A stretch of DNA of 64,000 nucleotides, taken from assembly GCA_025677835.1 (NCBI GenBank), contig JAIXMR010000029.1, positions 124,001 through 188,000 on the forward strand, given 5' to 3'. Position 1 is the first letter of the stretch. Every line of letters starts with the position of its first letter. Both the position numbers and the translations under genes were made by a program. The DNA is from Sporodiniella umbellata (Eukaryota > Mucoromycota > Mucoromycetes > Mucorales > Rhizopodaceae). The notes below the pieces were generated by a model. It saw only the letters and a program-made list of their open reading frames with translations. It was not told the origin of the DNA and did not search any database. This document shows positions 39,321-52,010 of the stretch, in pieces.

Positions 39321-40959
39321 ATGCTAAAACTAAACGCATCGCTAAGATCGATTCAGCGAAAGCAAATTTACGACAAATGTCGTTTTGGAAACTTGAAAAA
39401 CAAAGAGGGTTTGAGCACTAACTTCAATCGGTTATCTATAAACCCTATAAACTTCTCAATTCGCAGTATGAGCACCATTATCGAGGATTCCTCAACCACT
39501 GACAATGCATCGCCTGCTACCTCAGCTTTTCGAGAGTTGCTTGGCGTTCAAAAAAAGAACGAAGATGATTTAAAGAACACTTTTTATCAAAGAGAGCTGC
39601 CCCAAACTCTAGTCCGCTTCGCTTCTCCTGAAGGTAAACGCTTATTCAGGGATGCTATGGACGACGGCTACGCAGAGGGATTCTTTCCATTGACTGGTAA
39701 TTTTACCACACAATCTGAGCCATCATACTGTGGACCTAGCTCTTGTAAGTAACAGGTTAAAAGATTCCGTCTCGAAAGAAAAAAAAGCTGATTCTTTTTA
39801 AACTTGACAACTAGTGGCTATGGTTTTGAATGCTTTAGAAGTAGATCCTAAAAGGAAGTGGAAAGGAAATTGGAGGTGGTTTTCAGGTAATAGAGCCAAA
39901 CTGTTGCTGCGCTTTTAAACTGATCACTCTATAGATGATTTTCTGCACTGTTGCTCTTCAAAGGAGGATATGAAAAAAAACGGAATTACATTTGACAACT
40001 TGGCATGTTTAGCTAAATGCCATTGTGATGTTCAAGTAAAGCGAGGTACTGATTTTAGCTTTGAAGAATTTGAAAAGGATGTTGAGCTAGTCACCTCGAC
40101 TTCTGATAAATTTATGATTATATCTTTCTCCAGAAAGACGCTGGGACAGACTGGTGATGGTCATTTCTCGCCAATTGGAGCATACAACCCAAAAACGAAA
40201 AAAGTTCTTGTACTAGACACAGCTCGCTACAAATATCCAAGCTATTGGTGTTCTATTGAAACCCTGTTTGAATCAATGAGCCCCGTTGATAAAGAAACTG
40301 GACGACCACGCGGATATTTTGTCTTAAGCTACAATGCCGAGTTTCCACCTATAAGCTTGTGCAACGTAGACAAGACTAAAGATACCAAAATAGCTCAGAC
40401 ACAACACAACAATGTTCTTGTTGAATCTAAACTCAATTGGTCTACGCTTGCAAAGTCTTTTTGTAAACGTATCCCGGAAGATATGTGGTTGGAAAAGCCT
40501 CGCAGTTTAGAGCATGTTGTACAGCTGGTTCTTCGCAACGTTCCGCCAGAATACACCTCTATCTTAGCCAACAAGTCGCTGGCTTCGTTTAACACATCAA
40601 CCCCAGACAAAGCTGAAAAGTACATCAATTCACTCTTAAAGGATACTATAAGCTCACCTCTTTACCCTGTTGTTATGGATGCGCTCTACCCAAACAAAAA
40701 GAATAGCACACACACTGGCATTGATTACAAAGCTGCTTTTGCCACCTTATTTGTGCTTGGATCGCCTCGAATGCTTTACGTATCTTTACCAAAAGATTTA
40801 CAGGATAAGCTCGAAGGCTATAGAAAGGGTGATTATATGACAAACGTTATGAAACAAGAAGTACAGCGCATATCGGAAGAGGTAACAGAACTCACCACTA
40901 CCTTTTGCACCTGTGGTCCTGGTTGGTCCTACGATGAGGATAAAAAAGACTGTAAATAA
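39321..40959 (+). CDS. PCS1: phytochelatin synthase
   Basis: Three exons, 39321-39744, 39815-39886 and 39935-40959; 506 residues. It transfers gamma-Glu-Cys between glutathione molecules to build metal-chelating phytochelatins, activated by Cd or Zn. The papain-like triad is intact: Cys138 (EPSYCGPSS), His242 (GDGHFSPIG), Asp260 (VLDTARYKYP), with spacing like Arabidopsis Cys56/His162/Asp180. Other family blocks: FYQRELPQTLVRFASPEGK, MVLNALEVDPKRKWKGNWRW. The first ~50 residues are basic, Ser/Asn-rich and almost acid-free (mitochondrial-like), and a second Met (MSTIIEDS, 39468) follows, allowing two isoforms. The variable C-terminal domain ends in a Cys-bearing segment (FCTCGPGW). Confidence 0.95.
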
Positions 40960-41477
40960 ATACAACCTCCATAAATTTTAGATGTTTCTTGTTCAATAGA
41001 CTTAAAGAACAAAAAGGGAAAAAAAAAGAAAAACTATGTACAAACAAAATTCTATACTTATAATAAACTTTTTGATTTTGGAGGTTTTTGCGCTTCTCTA
41101 TCGTCTTAAATAGTTTGCTTTTTCCCATTCCTTATTTTTTCTTTTTACTATAGATTGTAACCTTTCCTTGTAGCTTCGTAGCTTCAGACCGTATCACCAT
41201 GGTTTCCATTAATAAGATATTTAAATTTGCTACAAAACAACTGTTGTTGCACAAACTGCTTCTTGAAAGTTATTTTAGAAAGCATTAACTTGCAAAAAAA
41301 AAAGTGCATGTTTTCATTTAGTTGAGTAGATTTGCTGATATCAATATATAAATATTTAGTACGTATATCGAAAAACCAAAGAAAACTATCGTATTAAATC
41401 GCTTAATTTGGATAACAAAGCTTTTGCTGGGAATTTGAGCTAGTGCTTTTTTTTTAACGTTTTTATCTGTGAAAAAC
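40960..41477. other. intergenic, convergent 3' ends
   Basis: AT-rich spacer between phytochelatin synthase (+) and the small orphan gene (-); nothing recognised. Confidence 0.6.
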
Positions 41478-41990
41478 TCAGTCACTATTGTAGTCCTCCT
41501 TTTCAAATGCATCCCAATCAAAATTATCATAGTTTTCTTCTTCATTTATATCGGGCTTCGTATTGTTGGGTGTAGTCGCCACATTATCTTTACCAAGTAT
41601 TTCATCGTACCATTTGAGCAACTGGCTTTTTTGTTTAGTCGTGAAACATGGTACTTTCAAAGCGTCCTCGATCAGTGGAAAGGCAGACGCTTCTATTGCT
41701 TCACTGGAGCAAATATTTAACACTCAAAACTGTTAGATTTACAACTTACTGTACCTTCTATCAAACGCTGTAAAGTAGGCTTCAATACATGCAAAAAGTT
41801 TATTTTTTTCTTTATCTGAAAACCTAAAGTCCTGTTTTAAAGTTCAATTAACGGCTCTTTGACAAAGGGCATTTACTTGATTTTTAAAAATGAATTTTTT
41901 GAGCGTGTTCATTTGCTTTAGAGTTTTGGCAGTTGGCGGTTTGGGAATCGCTTTGGTATCGTCATGAAATTGCTGAATTCGTTGCTCCAT
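41478..41990 (-). CDS. small orphan acidic-tail protein
   Basis: Three exons, 41990-41877, 41831-41755 and 41703-41478, give 138 residues starting MEQRIQQFHDD. The ATG lies one base after a strong acceptor (long pyrimidine tract then TTAG), so an untranslated upstream exon is likely. The middle is helical-looking (SDKEKNKLFACIEAYFTAFD, PCFTTKQKSQLLKWYDEIL) and the tail is acidic (NFDWDAFEKEDYNSD). Intron 2 uses a GTACAG donor. Upstream, 42268-42110 is open in another frame (MTTRAFVKSMLQKRPNVCMV ...) and ends at a GTAGAC donor, but joining it to the 41991 acceptor shifts the frame. Not recognised; no function assigned. Confidence 0.5.
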
Positions 41991-44654
<2,664 letters not shown>

Positions 44655-44813
44655 TCTTAAGCTCTCGTACTTATTAATAATAAATATACAACACTTTAGC
44701 ATTATGATGCAAAAAGTTGAGTTTTAGGACTGTTTTTTACATTTTTGGTTGTGGCTGCTTAAAGCGACCCAAAAAAAAATTGCTTCCTTTTTTTCTTCTC
44801 AAATAGACAAATC

Positions 44814-45197
44814 ATGGCCAAGAGTTTAAGATCCCAAGCAAAGAAAAGAACAAGAGGTTTTTTTTTGAATAAAAATAAAGGAAATTTCTATGAACGAATG
44901 TAAAACTAAACACAAAACCGACTCATTTTAGCTGTCAAAAGAGAGACTGTGTTTAAACCTGTAGAAGAAGCTCGTCTTAAACGATTAGCAGAAGCACAGG
45001 CTGAAAGCGCCAAACAACCTAAAATATCTACTGAAACAGAAGAAGAAAAGGAAAAAGTGAACCAAGATCAAAGCATGGAAGTAGAAGAGGAAAATGTTAA
45101 AGTATCCACCAGCGGTCCTCGCAGTAATAGACATGCTAGAAAGTTGAGAGAAAAGAAAGCAAAAAATACAAAGAAGAAAACACCCCTCAAATTTTAA
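44814..45197 (+). CDS. YBL028C-type (DUF2423) small basic nucleolar protein
   Basis: Two exons, 44814-44856 and 44932-45197; 102 residues. The N-terminus MAKSLRSQAKKRTRAVKRE followed by VFKPVEEARLKRL matches the conserved DUF2423 block of small fungal proteins such as yeast YBL028C, which co-purifies with pre-ribosomes. A central acidic segment (ETEEEKEKVNQDQSMEVEEE) precedes a basic tail (RKLREKKAKNTKKKTPLKF), typical of nucleolar proteins. The intron starts GTTTTT, a weak donor; the joined frame across it reproduces the family motif, which supports it. Role in ribosome biogenesis is inferred. Confidence 0.8.
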
Positions 45198-45317
45198 ATC
45201 CTCATTGTTTCATATAATAAAATTACTCTAACCAAGACATTCATCAAACGGAGTTCTCAAGATCTTTTTTTATTCATCGTTTTTTTTTAATTTGCTTTTC
45301 AATTACCTTTTTCTAAT

Positions 45318-45926
45318 ATGACTGTCACTTTACTATTCAAAAAACCAAATTTTAATAAGCTAAATGTACAACATACTCAAAAAGACTCTGCTCTTCTTAT
45401 TTCACCACCATTAGACAGTCAAAAGGGTCCTTTTTTTGGTGACATTTTCATCTGTGAAGAGTAATTTTTAACTCGTAATCAATCATTTGGCTAATCTTTT
45501 TTCCAAGTCATCTTTGTTTCTATTCCGAGAGCTCTGCAACTGGTATTGTTGTGCCTTACTCTGACATAGTTATTCACGCTGCCTCCAGACAAGAAGGCCA
45601 ACCCAACATTTATTGTCAATTGACCTCTGGTGTTTTTTTTTCTAATCAAACAGTTGCAGAAAATCAAAGTGCTACAGAACTTCGCCTTATTCCTCGTGAC
45701 AGCAACTCAGGTAAAAAAAAATTTCTTTTTTACTTTTTTTTAGAAAACTGAAAAGCGTTTAGTTGAAAAGATCTACATGGTCATGTCTGATTGTGTAGAA
45801 AAACTCTTTGAGAGGACTCAGGAAAGTGAGGAGGAGCCTTCAGTCAGTTTAAGCGATAATGCTGAGTTAGAAGAGCTACAACAAGCAGCCTTTAAACATT
45901 TAGAAACGGTGTTTGAGCCTAAATAG
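45318..45926 (+). CDS. pICln/LOT5-like protein (methylosome subunit type)
   Basis: Three exons, 45318-45460, 45508-45710 and 45763-45926; 169 residues. The pICln PH-like fold pattern is visible: early strands with FFGDIFICEDHLCFYSES, GIVVPYSDIVIHAASR, then TELRLIPRDSNSVEKIYMVM and an acidic C-terminal tail. In animals pICln chaperones Sm proteins with the PRMT5 methylosome; yeast Lot5 is the distant fungal relative. The third-exon acceptor was chosen at 45761-45762 because the nearer AG at 45742-45743 gives an immediate stop. The assignment rests on pattern and length rather than a diagnostic motif. Confidence 0.72.
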
Positions 45927-46636
45927 AATCCTAATATTTATAAATATGCGATTGTAATTATTTTTCAATAACAAAAAGCCTAAAGATCTCATTTCGAATT
46001 TGCCCTGAACTTTTGTGAATGGATTTTTGGTTACTTCTTAACAAGAAACAAGACAATACTAAAGAACTTGCAAGACAATTCGAAATATGCAAATAGGACT
46101 TTTAAATATAAATTTGTGTTTGGCTTTGATGGCATTAGAAGTTTTAAATCTTTCTTGATGTTTGCGTCGTATAAATTAAAATTTGGAATATCCAATTCTA
46201 TAGAACCATATCTGGGTTATGTACTAATAAAGGTACTTTGTCTATATGCCAAAATATGAATGAAAGGTAAAAACAAATCGTTGGAGCTCAAAATCCAAGA
46301 TATTTACGAAAAGCATTGAACTGATTAAGTACTTCTTTATAATTGTAATTCAAACTATTGCCTACCTCAGACATCTTTTTTCTCCGTAATGTTCTCGTAT
46401 TATTCAAATTGAATGGTCTATAATAAACATGAGTAAGCTCAGAAAAAGATAGCAGAAACGTATACGAAGGCAAGTGGTGGTAATCATGAAAAATGAAAAA
46501 AAAAAAAGGAAAAACAGAAAAAGATAAATAGGGAGAGACCCTTTTCTTTACTGGTCCAATAGTGTTTTGTTAGCACTTTTCGGAAAAAGGATCAAAACCT
46601 TACTTATATGACGTACAGCTATCTTTTGTCTTTCTT
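45927..46636. other. intergenic
   Basis: AT-rich spacer between pICln-like and SSH4-like genes. A 61-codon open stretch on the minus strand (46473-46288, MPSYTFLLSFSELTHVYY ...) was seen but has no support. Confidence 0.55.
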
Positions 46637-47807
46637 TTGCTATACCAAACAATGCAGCCTTCTTACGCATGGATATTTATTACAGGAGTTATTGTATTCC
46701 TTATTGTCATTGTTGTGTTACTTTTCTTTTCGAAATCACCAATAGAACTGCCTTTGTCGTATAACAGTTATATTGAAGACATACCTTCTGATGCAGAAGA
46801 AGAAATCGCACATTTGTCTGAAGATGCTAGACTAAGCTATGAAAGAGCAAAAAGTATAAATATATATAGACATCGATATGAATAGATAAAATGATAAAAA
46901 AGCAGAACTAACTGCCAGTTACATTTAGTATGGCAAAGCCGTCATCCACCAAACAGCATTCCCACAGACATTACACCACCTCAATTTGTATCCATCCAAG
47001 AAAAGGGAGTTTCAGCTTTTGAGTTTGAATGGGAGCCAGAGGCGAATTGCTTTGTAGCGGGTAGAACAGATGTTCAATTTATGGAAGGAGAGAATTGTGT
47101 ACAAACTAATCTTCCATTGCCAAGAAATCAGGATGTCTACTATTGGGAGGTGAGTAAAAAATAAACACACAAGTACATGTACTTGGACTAACAAAAAATT
47201 TACAGGCAAAAATGTTTGAAAAACCTGATAGCACTACTGTATCTATTGGAGTAGCTACAAAGCCTTATCCTAGTTGGAGATTACCAGGTAGCGTTGAAAG
47301 CACAATACAAAGCTTGACTAAAGTGAAACGACGTTAGGCTGGAATCGATATTCTATAGGATATTTTTCAAATACCGGATACAAGTGTTTCAGCTCACCTT
47401 TTAATGGCAAGCCTCATGGACTGCCATTTAAACATGGTGATGTTATAGGCGTCGGATATCGACATCGCACTGGAACCGTTTTTTTTACGCGTAATGGAAG
47501 GAAGCTTGAAGATGCTTATACTGGTATCCGATGGAATTTATTCCCAACAGTAGGAGCAAATGGCCCCTGCCAAATACATGTAAATTTAGGGCAAAGGGGA
47601 TTTGTGTTTGTTGAGGCCAATGTCAAAAAATGGGGTTTGGCGCCTTCTCAAGGTACGCTATCCCCTCCGCCAGCATATGGTACAGAGAGAGATACTGTCT
47701 TGTTAGCCTTAGGTACAACATCGTCTGAACAACAGCATACGTTTATCAACTTGGACGGTATTGCGCACAACCGGCCTCCCCCTTATTCAGTCGATTCAGC
47801 GAACTAA
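46637..47807 (+). CDS. SSH4: SSH4/EAR1-like membrane SPRY adaptor with PY motifs
   Basis: Four exons, 46637-46853, 46929-47149, 47206-47287 and 47338-47807; 329 residues (324 from the second Met). One membrane span near the N-terminus (WIFITGVIVFLIVIVVLLFF), then a B30.2/SPRY domain: AFEFEWEPEANCFVAGRTDV, VYYWEAKM, VSIGVATKPYPSWRLPGWN, GDVIGVGYRHRTGTVFFTRN. The C-terminal tail has two PPxY motifs (PPAY in SPPPAYG and PPPY in NRPPPYS). This layout is that of yeast Ssh4/Ear1, which recruit the ubiquitin ligase Rsp5 to vacuolar and endosomal cargo. It ends 34 bp from the stop of EFG1 on the other strand, so the 3' UTRs must overlap or be very short. Confidence 0.9.
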
Positions 47808-47841
47808 AACAATGTATATAAAGTGCCAAAATATAAAGGGT

Positions 47842-48683
47842 TTATTTCTCAAAGAAATCATCATCGTCTTCCTCACTTTCTTCATCCTTTTCTTCCTTTG
47901 GTATTATATCGTTATCATCGTCGTCACCAAGAGGTTCAATAACAATAATTCCCTTCTTGATCAGTTTGTCTCTGTAGCTTTTGCGATGAAGTTTATTGAA
48001 TTCTTTCAGTTCTTTATCTCCCTTTTCTAACGCCGCTTTTATCTCTCCTAATATTCTTTCTTTTCTAGCTACTGATTTTTTATCATCTTCATTACTTTGA
48101 GGGAAAAGTGAGACATATGCCCATGTTTTTGGATAATGCTAAAGGTTTTCAGTGTTTCAATCTTTTTTTTTTTCCTTTTTTCCTTTTTACTCGGGTGTAT
48201 AGTTGTTTGATATTCCATTTATCTAATTCAGCCTGAATACTTTGTTTTTTGTCTTCGTTTGTTTCTTTTTCGAGTAATAACTTGGTTTGGTTGATTTTTC
48301 TTTCTATTTTTTTGCGCTCTGTTGTACTAAAGTAAGTGACAGCAAAAAAAAAAAGGCTGTCTACATACCAAAATGCTTGACTTTATGATATTTGGTTGCC
48401 ATCTTTTTTTCTTTTTCATCTATGGCTTTTTCTCCTAGCTCATATTGAAGTGTTCTTAGTTTTCTTTTGGATTCGGTAATTGCTTGTGCAGAAAAGCGAT
48501 CCTTAAAGAATATGCATGTTTTAGTGCTCTGATGCTTTTTAAAAACTATACCTTGCTTCTCAACATCCGTTGGACATCTCTAATTCTTTTTTTGATTTTG
48601 CTAGCACTCTCAGGTATGTCTTCACTCTGGTTTCTTTTTCTTTTAAACCCCCCTTTTCTATTGTTGTGTTGCGTTGAGTTCAT
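47842..48683 (-). CDS. EFG1: rRNA-processing protein EFG1
   Basis: Four exons, 48683-48552, 48501-48369, 48318-48191 and 48138-47842; 229 residues, as in yeast Efg1 (233). The family pattern is clear: ASKIKKRIRDVQRMLRSK, YHKVKHFERKKIERKINQTK, LYTRHYPKTWAYVSLFPQ, and an acidic C-terminus (KDEESEEDDDDFFEK). Efg1 is a nucleolar factor of the early small-subunit processome. The third-exon acceptor was placed at 48320-48319 because the AG seven bases earlier leads to a stop. The ATG at 48683 begins MNSTQHNNRKGGFKRKRN. Confidence 0.92.
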
Positions 48684-49427
48684 TACAGCTATACTCGATA
48701 AAAAGAAAAAAAATGGCAGTAAATGCATAGATCTGTCATTATTTCTGTTTGTGGCTTGTACAAGACAGCGTTTTTTTCCTTTAATTTTCTAGGAAGTGCA
48801 TCTCAGATTCAGTACTGGTCTGGCATAGCATAGTTGACGAAACTAGTTTGCACCAATGAAAATAGGATTCACAGATAAAATTGGGTAGTTAACAGGAAAG
48901 TAGACGCAAGTCAAGGTTGTTTTTTTTTTTTTGAAAAAAGTGACCTGTTTTGGATAAAATAAGAAACTGACATAAAGCTAAGAAACTTTGACTCCCTTAC
49001 TTTGAATAAGAGCATGTCTTTTGAAATACCAAGAAAAGATGCTTATGCTGTACTGTATATGAATGCGCTTCCCTAATATGTTGTTGGAAAAACATGAATG
49101 TATAAAACTAAAAAAAGTTCAAAACCCAAAAATTAAAATGCACGGTAATTTTCTCTTCTAGAAAAACTCCCTTTGAGGCGTCTCCACTGATTTCCCCACA
49201 GCTTCAAGTGCATATGGACATGTATATATCATAAACGATCTTGAAAAATAAATTCAAGAGCTCACGATAAACTCACTTACTTGTTGCACTTGGAATATTT
49301 TAAAGTAGCTATCTTAAAGAACCTTATGTCACTCTAACTGGCTACTGGCTATTAACTACTTTTCGTTAAATAGCTTAAAAGGTATGCTATGTATAGATAT
49401 TTATAAAAAAAAGGCAAACAAACATAT
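48684..49427. other. intergenic
   Basis: AT-rich, upstream of EFG1 and downstream of the orphan membrane protein, both minus strand; nothing recognised. Confidence 0.6.
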
Positions 49428-51086
49428 TTATGCGTTGACCTCTTCTGTCGTTACTGAGTATCCATGACTGCTATTGTTGGGTATGTATATTGGGCGTTGT
49501 TCATCGAACGAGAGTTCCTGAGTTGTTGTTGTATATCCGCCACTACTATCATTAGAAATGGCCATGGGGCGTCCACCAGCAGTCGTTAATTCTATTTTTT
49601 TCCAATCAAGGTACACTTTTTCATTTATGGCTTGGCCCCCATCAGCGTCTACAAATATAGTAGAGGTGCTGAAAAACTGGGCAAAAAAATTTCCACTTTG
49701 TGTGAGTCTAAAGAAGACATCAATAGTGTAACCAATCAAATAGGCACCTATTGCCCAAACCAGAACCAAAAGGGCTGACCAAACAATTGCAAGAACAGTC
49801 CAAGAAGCTCGTGTGTAAGGATACATAAACTTCCCTTGATCGAAAGAAAGCGTGATGTCTTGACAGAGAGGGTTGACTAAAAGCGCATCGGCCAATCGAC
49901 TTTTCTCAAATTTACCAATAAGCACATCAGTTGTTAAGACACCATATAAACCAATATTATTTCTCATGGCATCAGCCAGCGCATCAGCTACAATACTGTC
50001 TAAATTAGAAGTTGGATCGCTTTCTTTGCTACATAAATTTGCATTTCCCGAATAGCAATCGTATCGTTTGGCCGGGGCCGAGACATAAAAACCAGCCCTG
50101 TAATGTTCTGGAGGGTCAGATACAACGATAATGGCCTCTTTATGGTTTGAGGTGTGTGTGTGACGATATATGTAGATTGGAACACTTTCATTTGTACCAG
50201 AAACATCAACTTTGATAGGATCAAGTGTCTGTATATATCTTGTTTGGTTCTCCAGATCCATTATGGGTTCACCGTCTACAGAAAGGGTGGCAAGAGAAAT
50301 GGGCTGAATTAAAGAGGTTGTGGCGGAGTTCAAAGCACTTTCTGTATTGTCAACATGTAGTGCGCGGTATTCAAAAAATTGACTACGTTTTACAAGAGTG
50401 TTTGTGGATTGTAAAGAGACAGAGGGTATAGGTGTAAGGCGAGTGGTGGTTAGCGAGATACTGAAGTTGGGTAGCAGTGTTCGGTTGAACTTCTCAATTA
50501 TAGAAGAGGCATCTGAAATGGAGTTGGTGATAAGCCCTTTTGAGAAAGCTGAAGACGCTAAGCTATAGTCAGCGTTCGTTGTATGCTGGCACTGTGCTGA
50601 CTCAATAGAATAGACGCTGCTTCCGAGATAGTAAAAAACAGAATCTGACGATTGAAATTCAGCTTGAAGGAGGTTTCCTAACAACCCAGCCACAGGCAAA
50701 AGACTGGCAACAAGAAAGTATCGCATACCAGATTTGTGTCGTATGCCACTGAAAATAGCTTCTATACCACCAGTTGTGCGAAACTTGATAACTGAGTCAG
50801 GGTAAATACCCTTATCAAATGCTTTGATCAGTGCAGAAACTAATGATCTTGCAGCTAAAAGAACTGCTAAGCCTTCAAAAAATGCTTTCAGAATAGTTGA
50901 TGGATATGTTCGATAGTTTGGAACGAGCGAATCTCCAGGGAGAGGAACTAGCCACCATGCTGAACCAAGAAAAATGGCTATCACAGCAAGTAGCCAGCAG
51001 ATGTGAAGCCGAAGATAAAAGTAGTAGTCATATACAGCTTTATAAGATTCTTGGTCTTGAGCTGGTTTTTTTTTACTCAAAGGCAT
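49428..51086 (-). CDS. orphan polytopic membrane protein with large lumenal/extracellular domain
   Basis: Intronless, 552 residues, start MPLSKKKPAQDQE. Hydrophobic segments occur at about residues 30-50 (LLAVIAIFLGSAWWLV), 70-88 (FFEGLAVLLAARSLVSALI), 122-140 (FLVASLLPVAGLLGNLL) and 433-460 (TVLAIVWSALLVLVWAIGAYLI). Between the third and fourth lies a ~290-residue domain rich in Ser/Thr with N-glycosylation sequons (NRT, NFS, NQT, NES) and several Cys (QCQHT, YDCYSG, NLCSKE), probably outside the cytosol. The tail is soluble. The arrangement resembles lineage-specific membrane proteins of Mucorales; I cannot name a family or function. Confidence 0.75.
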   Translation of the reverse strand: MPLSKKKPAQDQESYKAVYDYYFYLRLHICWLLAVIAIFLGSAWWLVPLPGDSLVPNYRTYPSTILKAFFEGLAVLLAARSLVSALIKAFDKGIYPDSVIKFRTTGGIEAIFSGIRHKSGMRYFLVASLLPVAGLLGNLLQAEFQSSDSVFYYLGSSVYSIESAQCQHTTNADYSLASSAFSKGLITNSISDASSIIEKFNRTLLPNFSISLTTTRLTPIPSVSLQSTNTLVKRSQFFEYRALHVDNTESALNSATTSLIQPISLATLSVDGEPIMDLENQTRYIQTLDPIKVDVSGTNESVPIYIYRHTHTSNHKEAIIVVSDPPEHYRAGFYVSAPAKRYDCYSGNANLCSKESDPTSNLDSIVADALADAMRNNIGLYGVLTTDVLIGKFEKSRLADALLVNPLCQDITLSFDQGKFMYPYTRASWTVLAIVWSALLVLVWAIGAYLIGYTIDVFFRLTQSGNFFAQFFSTSTIFVDADGGQAINEKVYLDWKKIELTTAGGRPMAISNDSSGGYTTTTQELSFDEQRPIYIPNNSSHGYSVTTEEVNA

Positions 51087-52010
51087 AAAAAAAGTAATTA
51101 TTTACTTCTTAAAAAAAAGGAGAGAATTTGATCTTTACGCCCAGACTGGGTTATGTGTATTGTTCCCTTTTTTGTTACATAGCCGTTGTGAAACGAGCAC
51201 TACATGTATTTTCAATGAAGTGTAACCCAAGCGGCTGTCAATAAAAAAAAAGTAGATTTGAAAAAAACTAAGCCTTATTTTAAAGAACCCTGTTGTGCTC
51301 TTACTTCATTCCTAACGTCTGCAATAACTCAAATAAAGACTTTTGTCCGTTATAAATTGAGGGACGAAAAAAAGATGATGACCCTGCATAAATTACCAAC
51401 TTTTGCGTATTTACGGCAATAGAAGCTAAAAGCGCTGAGGAGATATTATGTTCTAAATCTGTAGATCAAAGAACTGCATTTTTTTTATAAAGCTTTAGCA
51501 AAACAAGTTACTTTAGGTTCGCTCAGTTTGAGTTAAATGTCGAGGCCATTGACAAATTCTTTCTACTACTTTGCTCTAGATCAAAGGTTAACTTTTATTA
51601 TCAGGACTTAAGCTGTGGTCTTCGTTATAGTTGGAAGCTCAATGTTCAACTTCGTAAGTGTTGTCTAAATTTGATGTGTAATTTCCTACCAACTTTTTTT
51701 TTTTTTTAATGAAACGATTGCAAGAGCATTTCGTGTTTGATGGTTTCACTCCCAAAAATAACGGTTTGGACATTCTCTGAACAAAAATACAAAAATATTT
51801 TACAAATAGCCCTTTTGTGTATGCCGCTAATTTAATCCCATTATATCTTTGTGAAATTATAGTTTGAGCTGTCACTTTTATTTCCAAGAAAGCTTTAGCT
51901 TACGTTTTTTTTTTTATATTTTGTGTTTTCTTCCACAAGAAAGAAAGAAAAAAGAGAGGTACAGATGCACCAAGCAATATTAAAGTAGAAGAAAGCCGAA
52001 ATTCAGTTAG
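51087..52010. other. intergenic
   Basis: AT-rich spacer between two minus-strand genes; nothing recognised beyond a T13 run near 51697. Confidence 0.6.

Noticed and set aside
46288..46473. 61-codon minus-strand open frame (MPSYTFLL ...), considered as a small LYR-type protein
   Set aside because: No LYR motif in the right place, no upstream exon, no other support.
47761..48030. Hydrophobic plus-strand open frame
   Set aside because: Antisense of the acidic Asp/Glu-rich last exon of EFG1.
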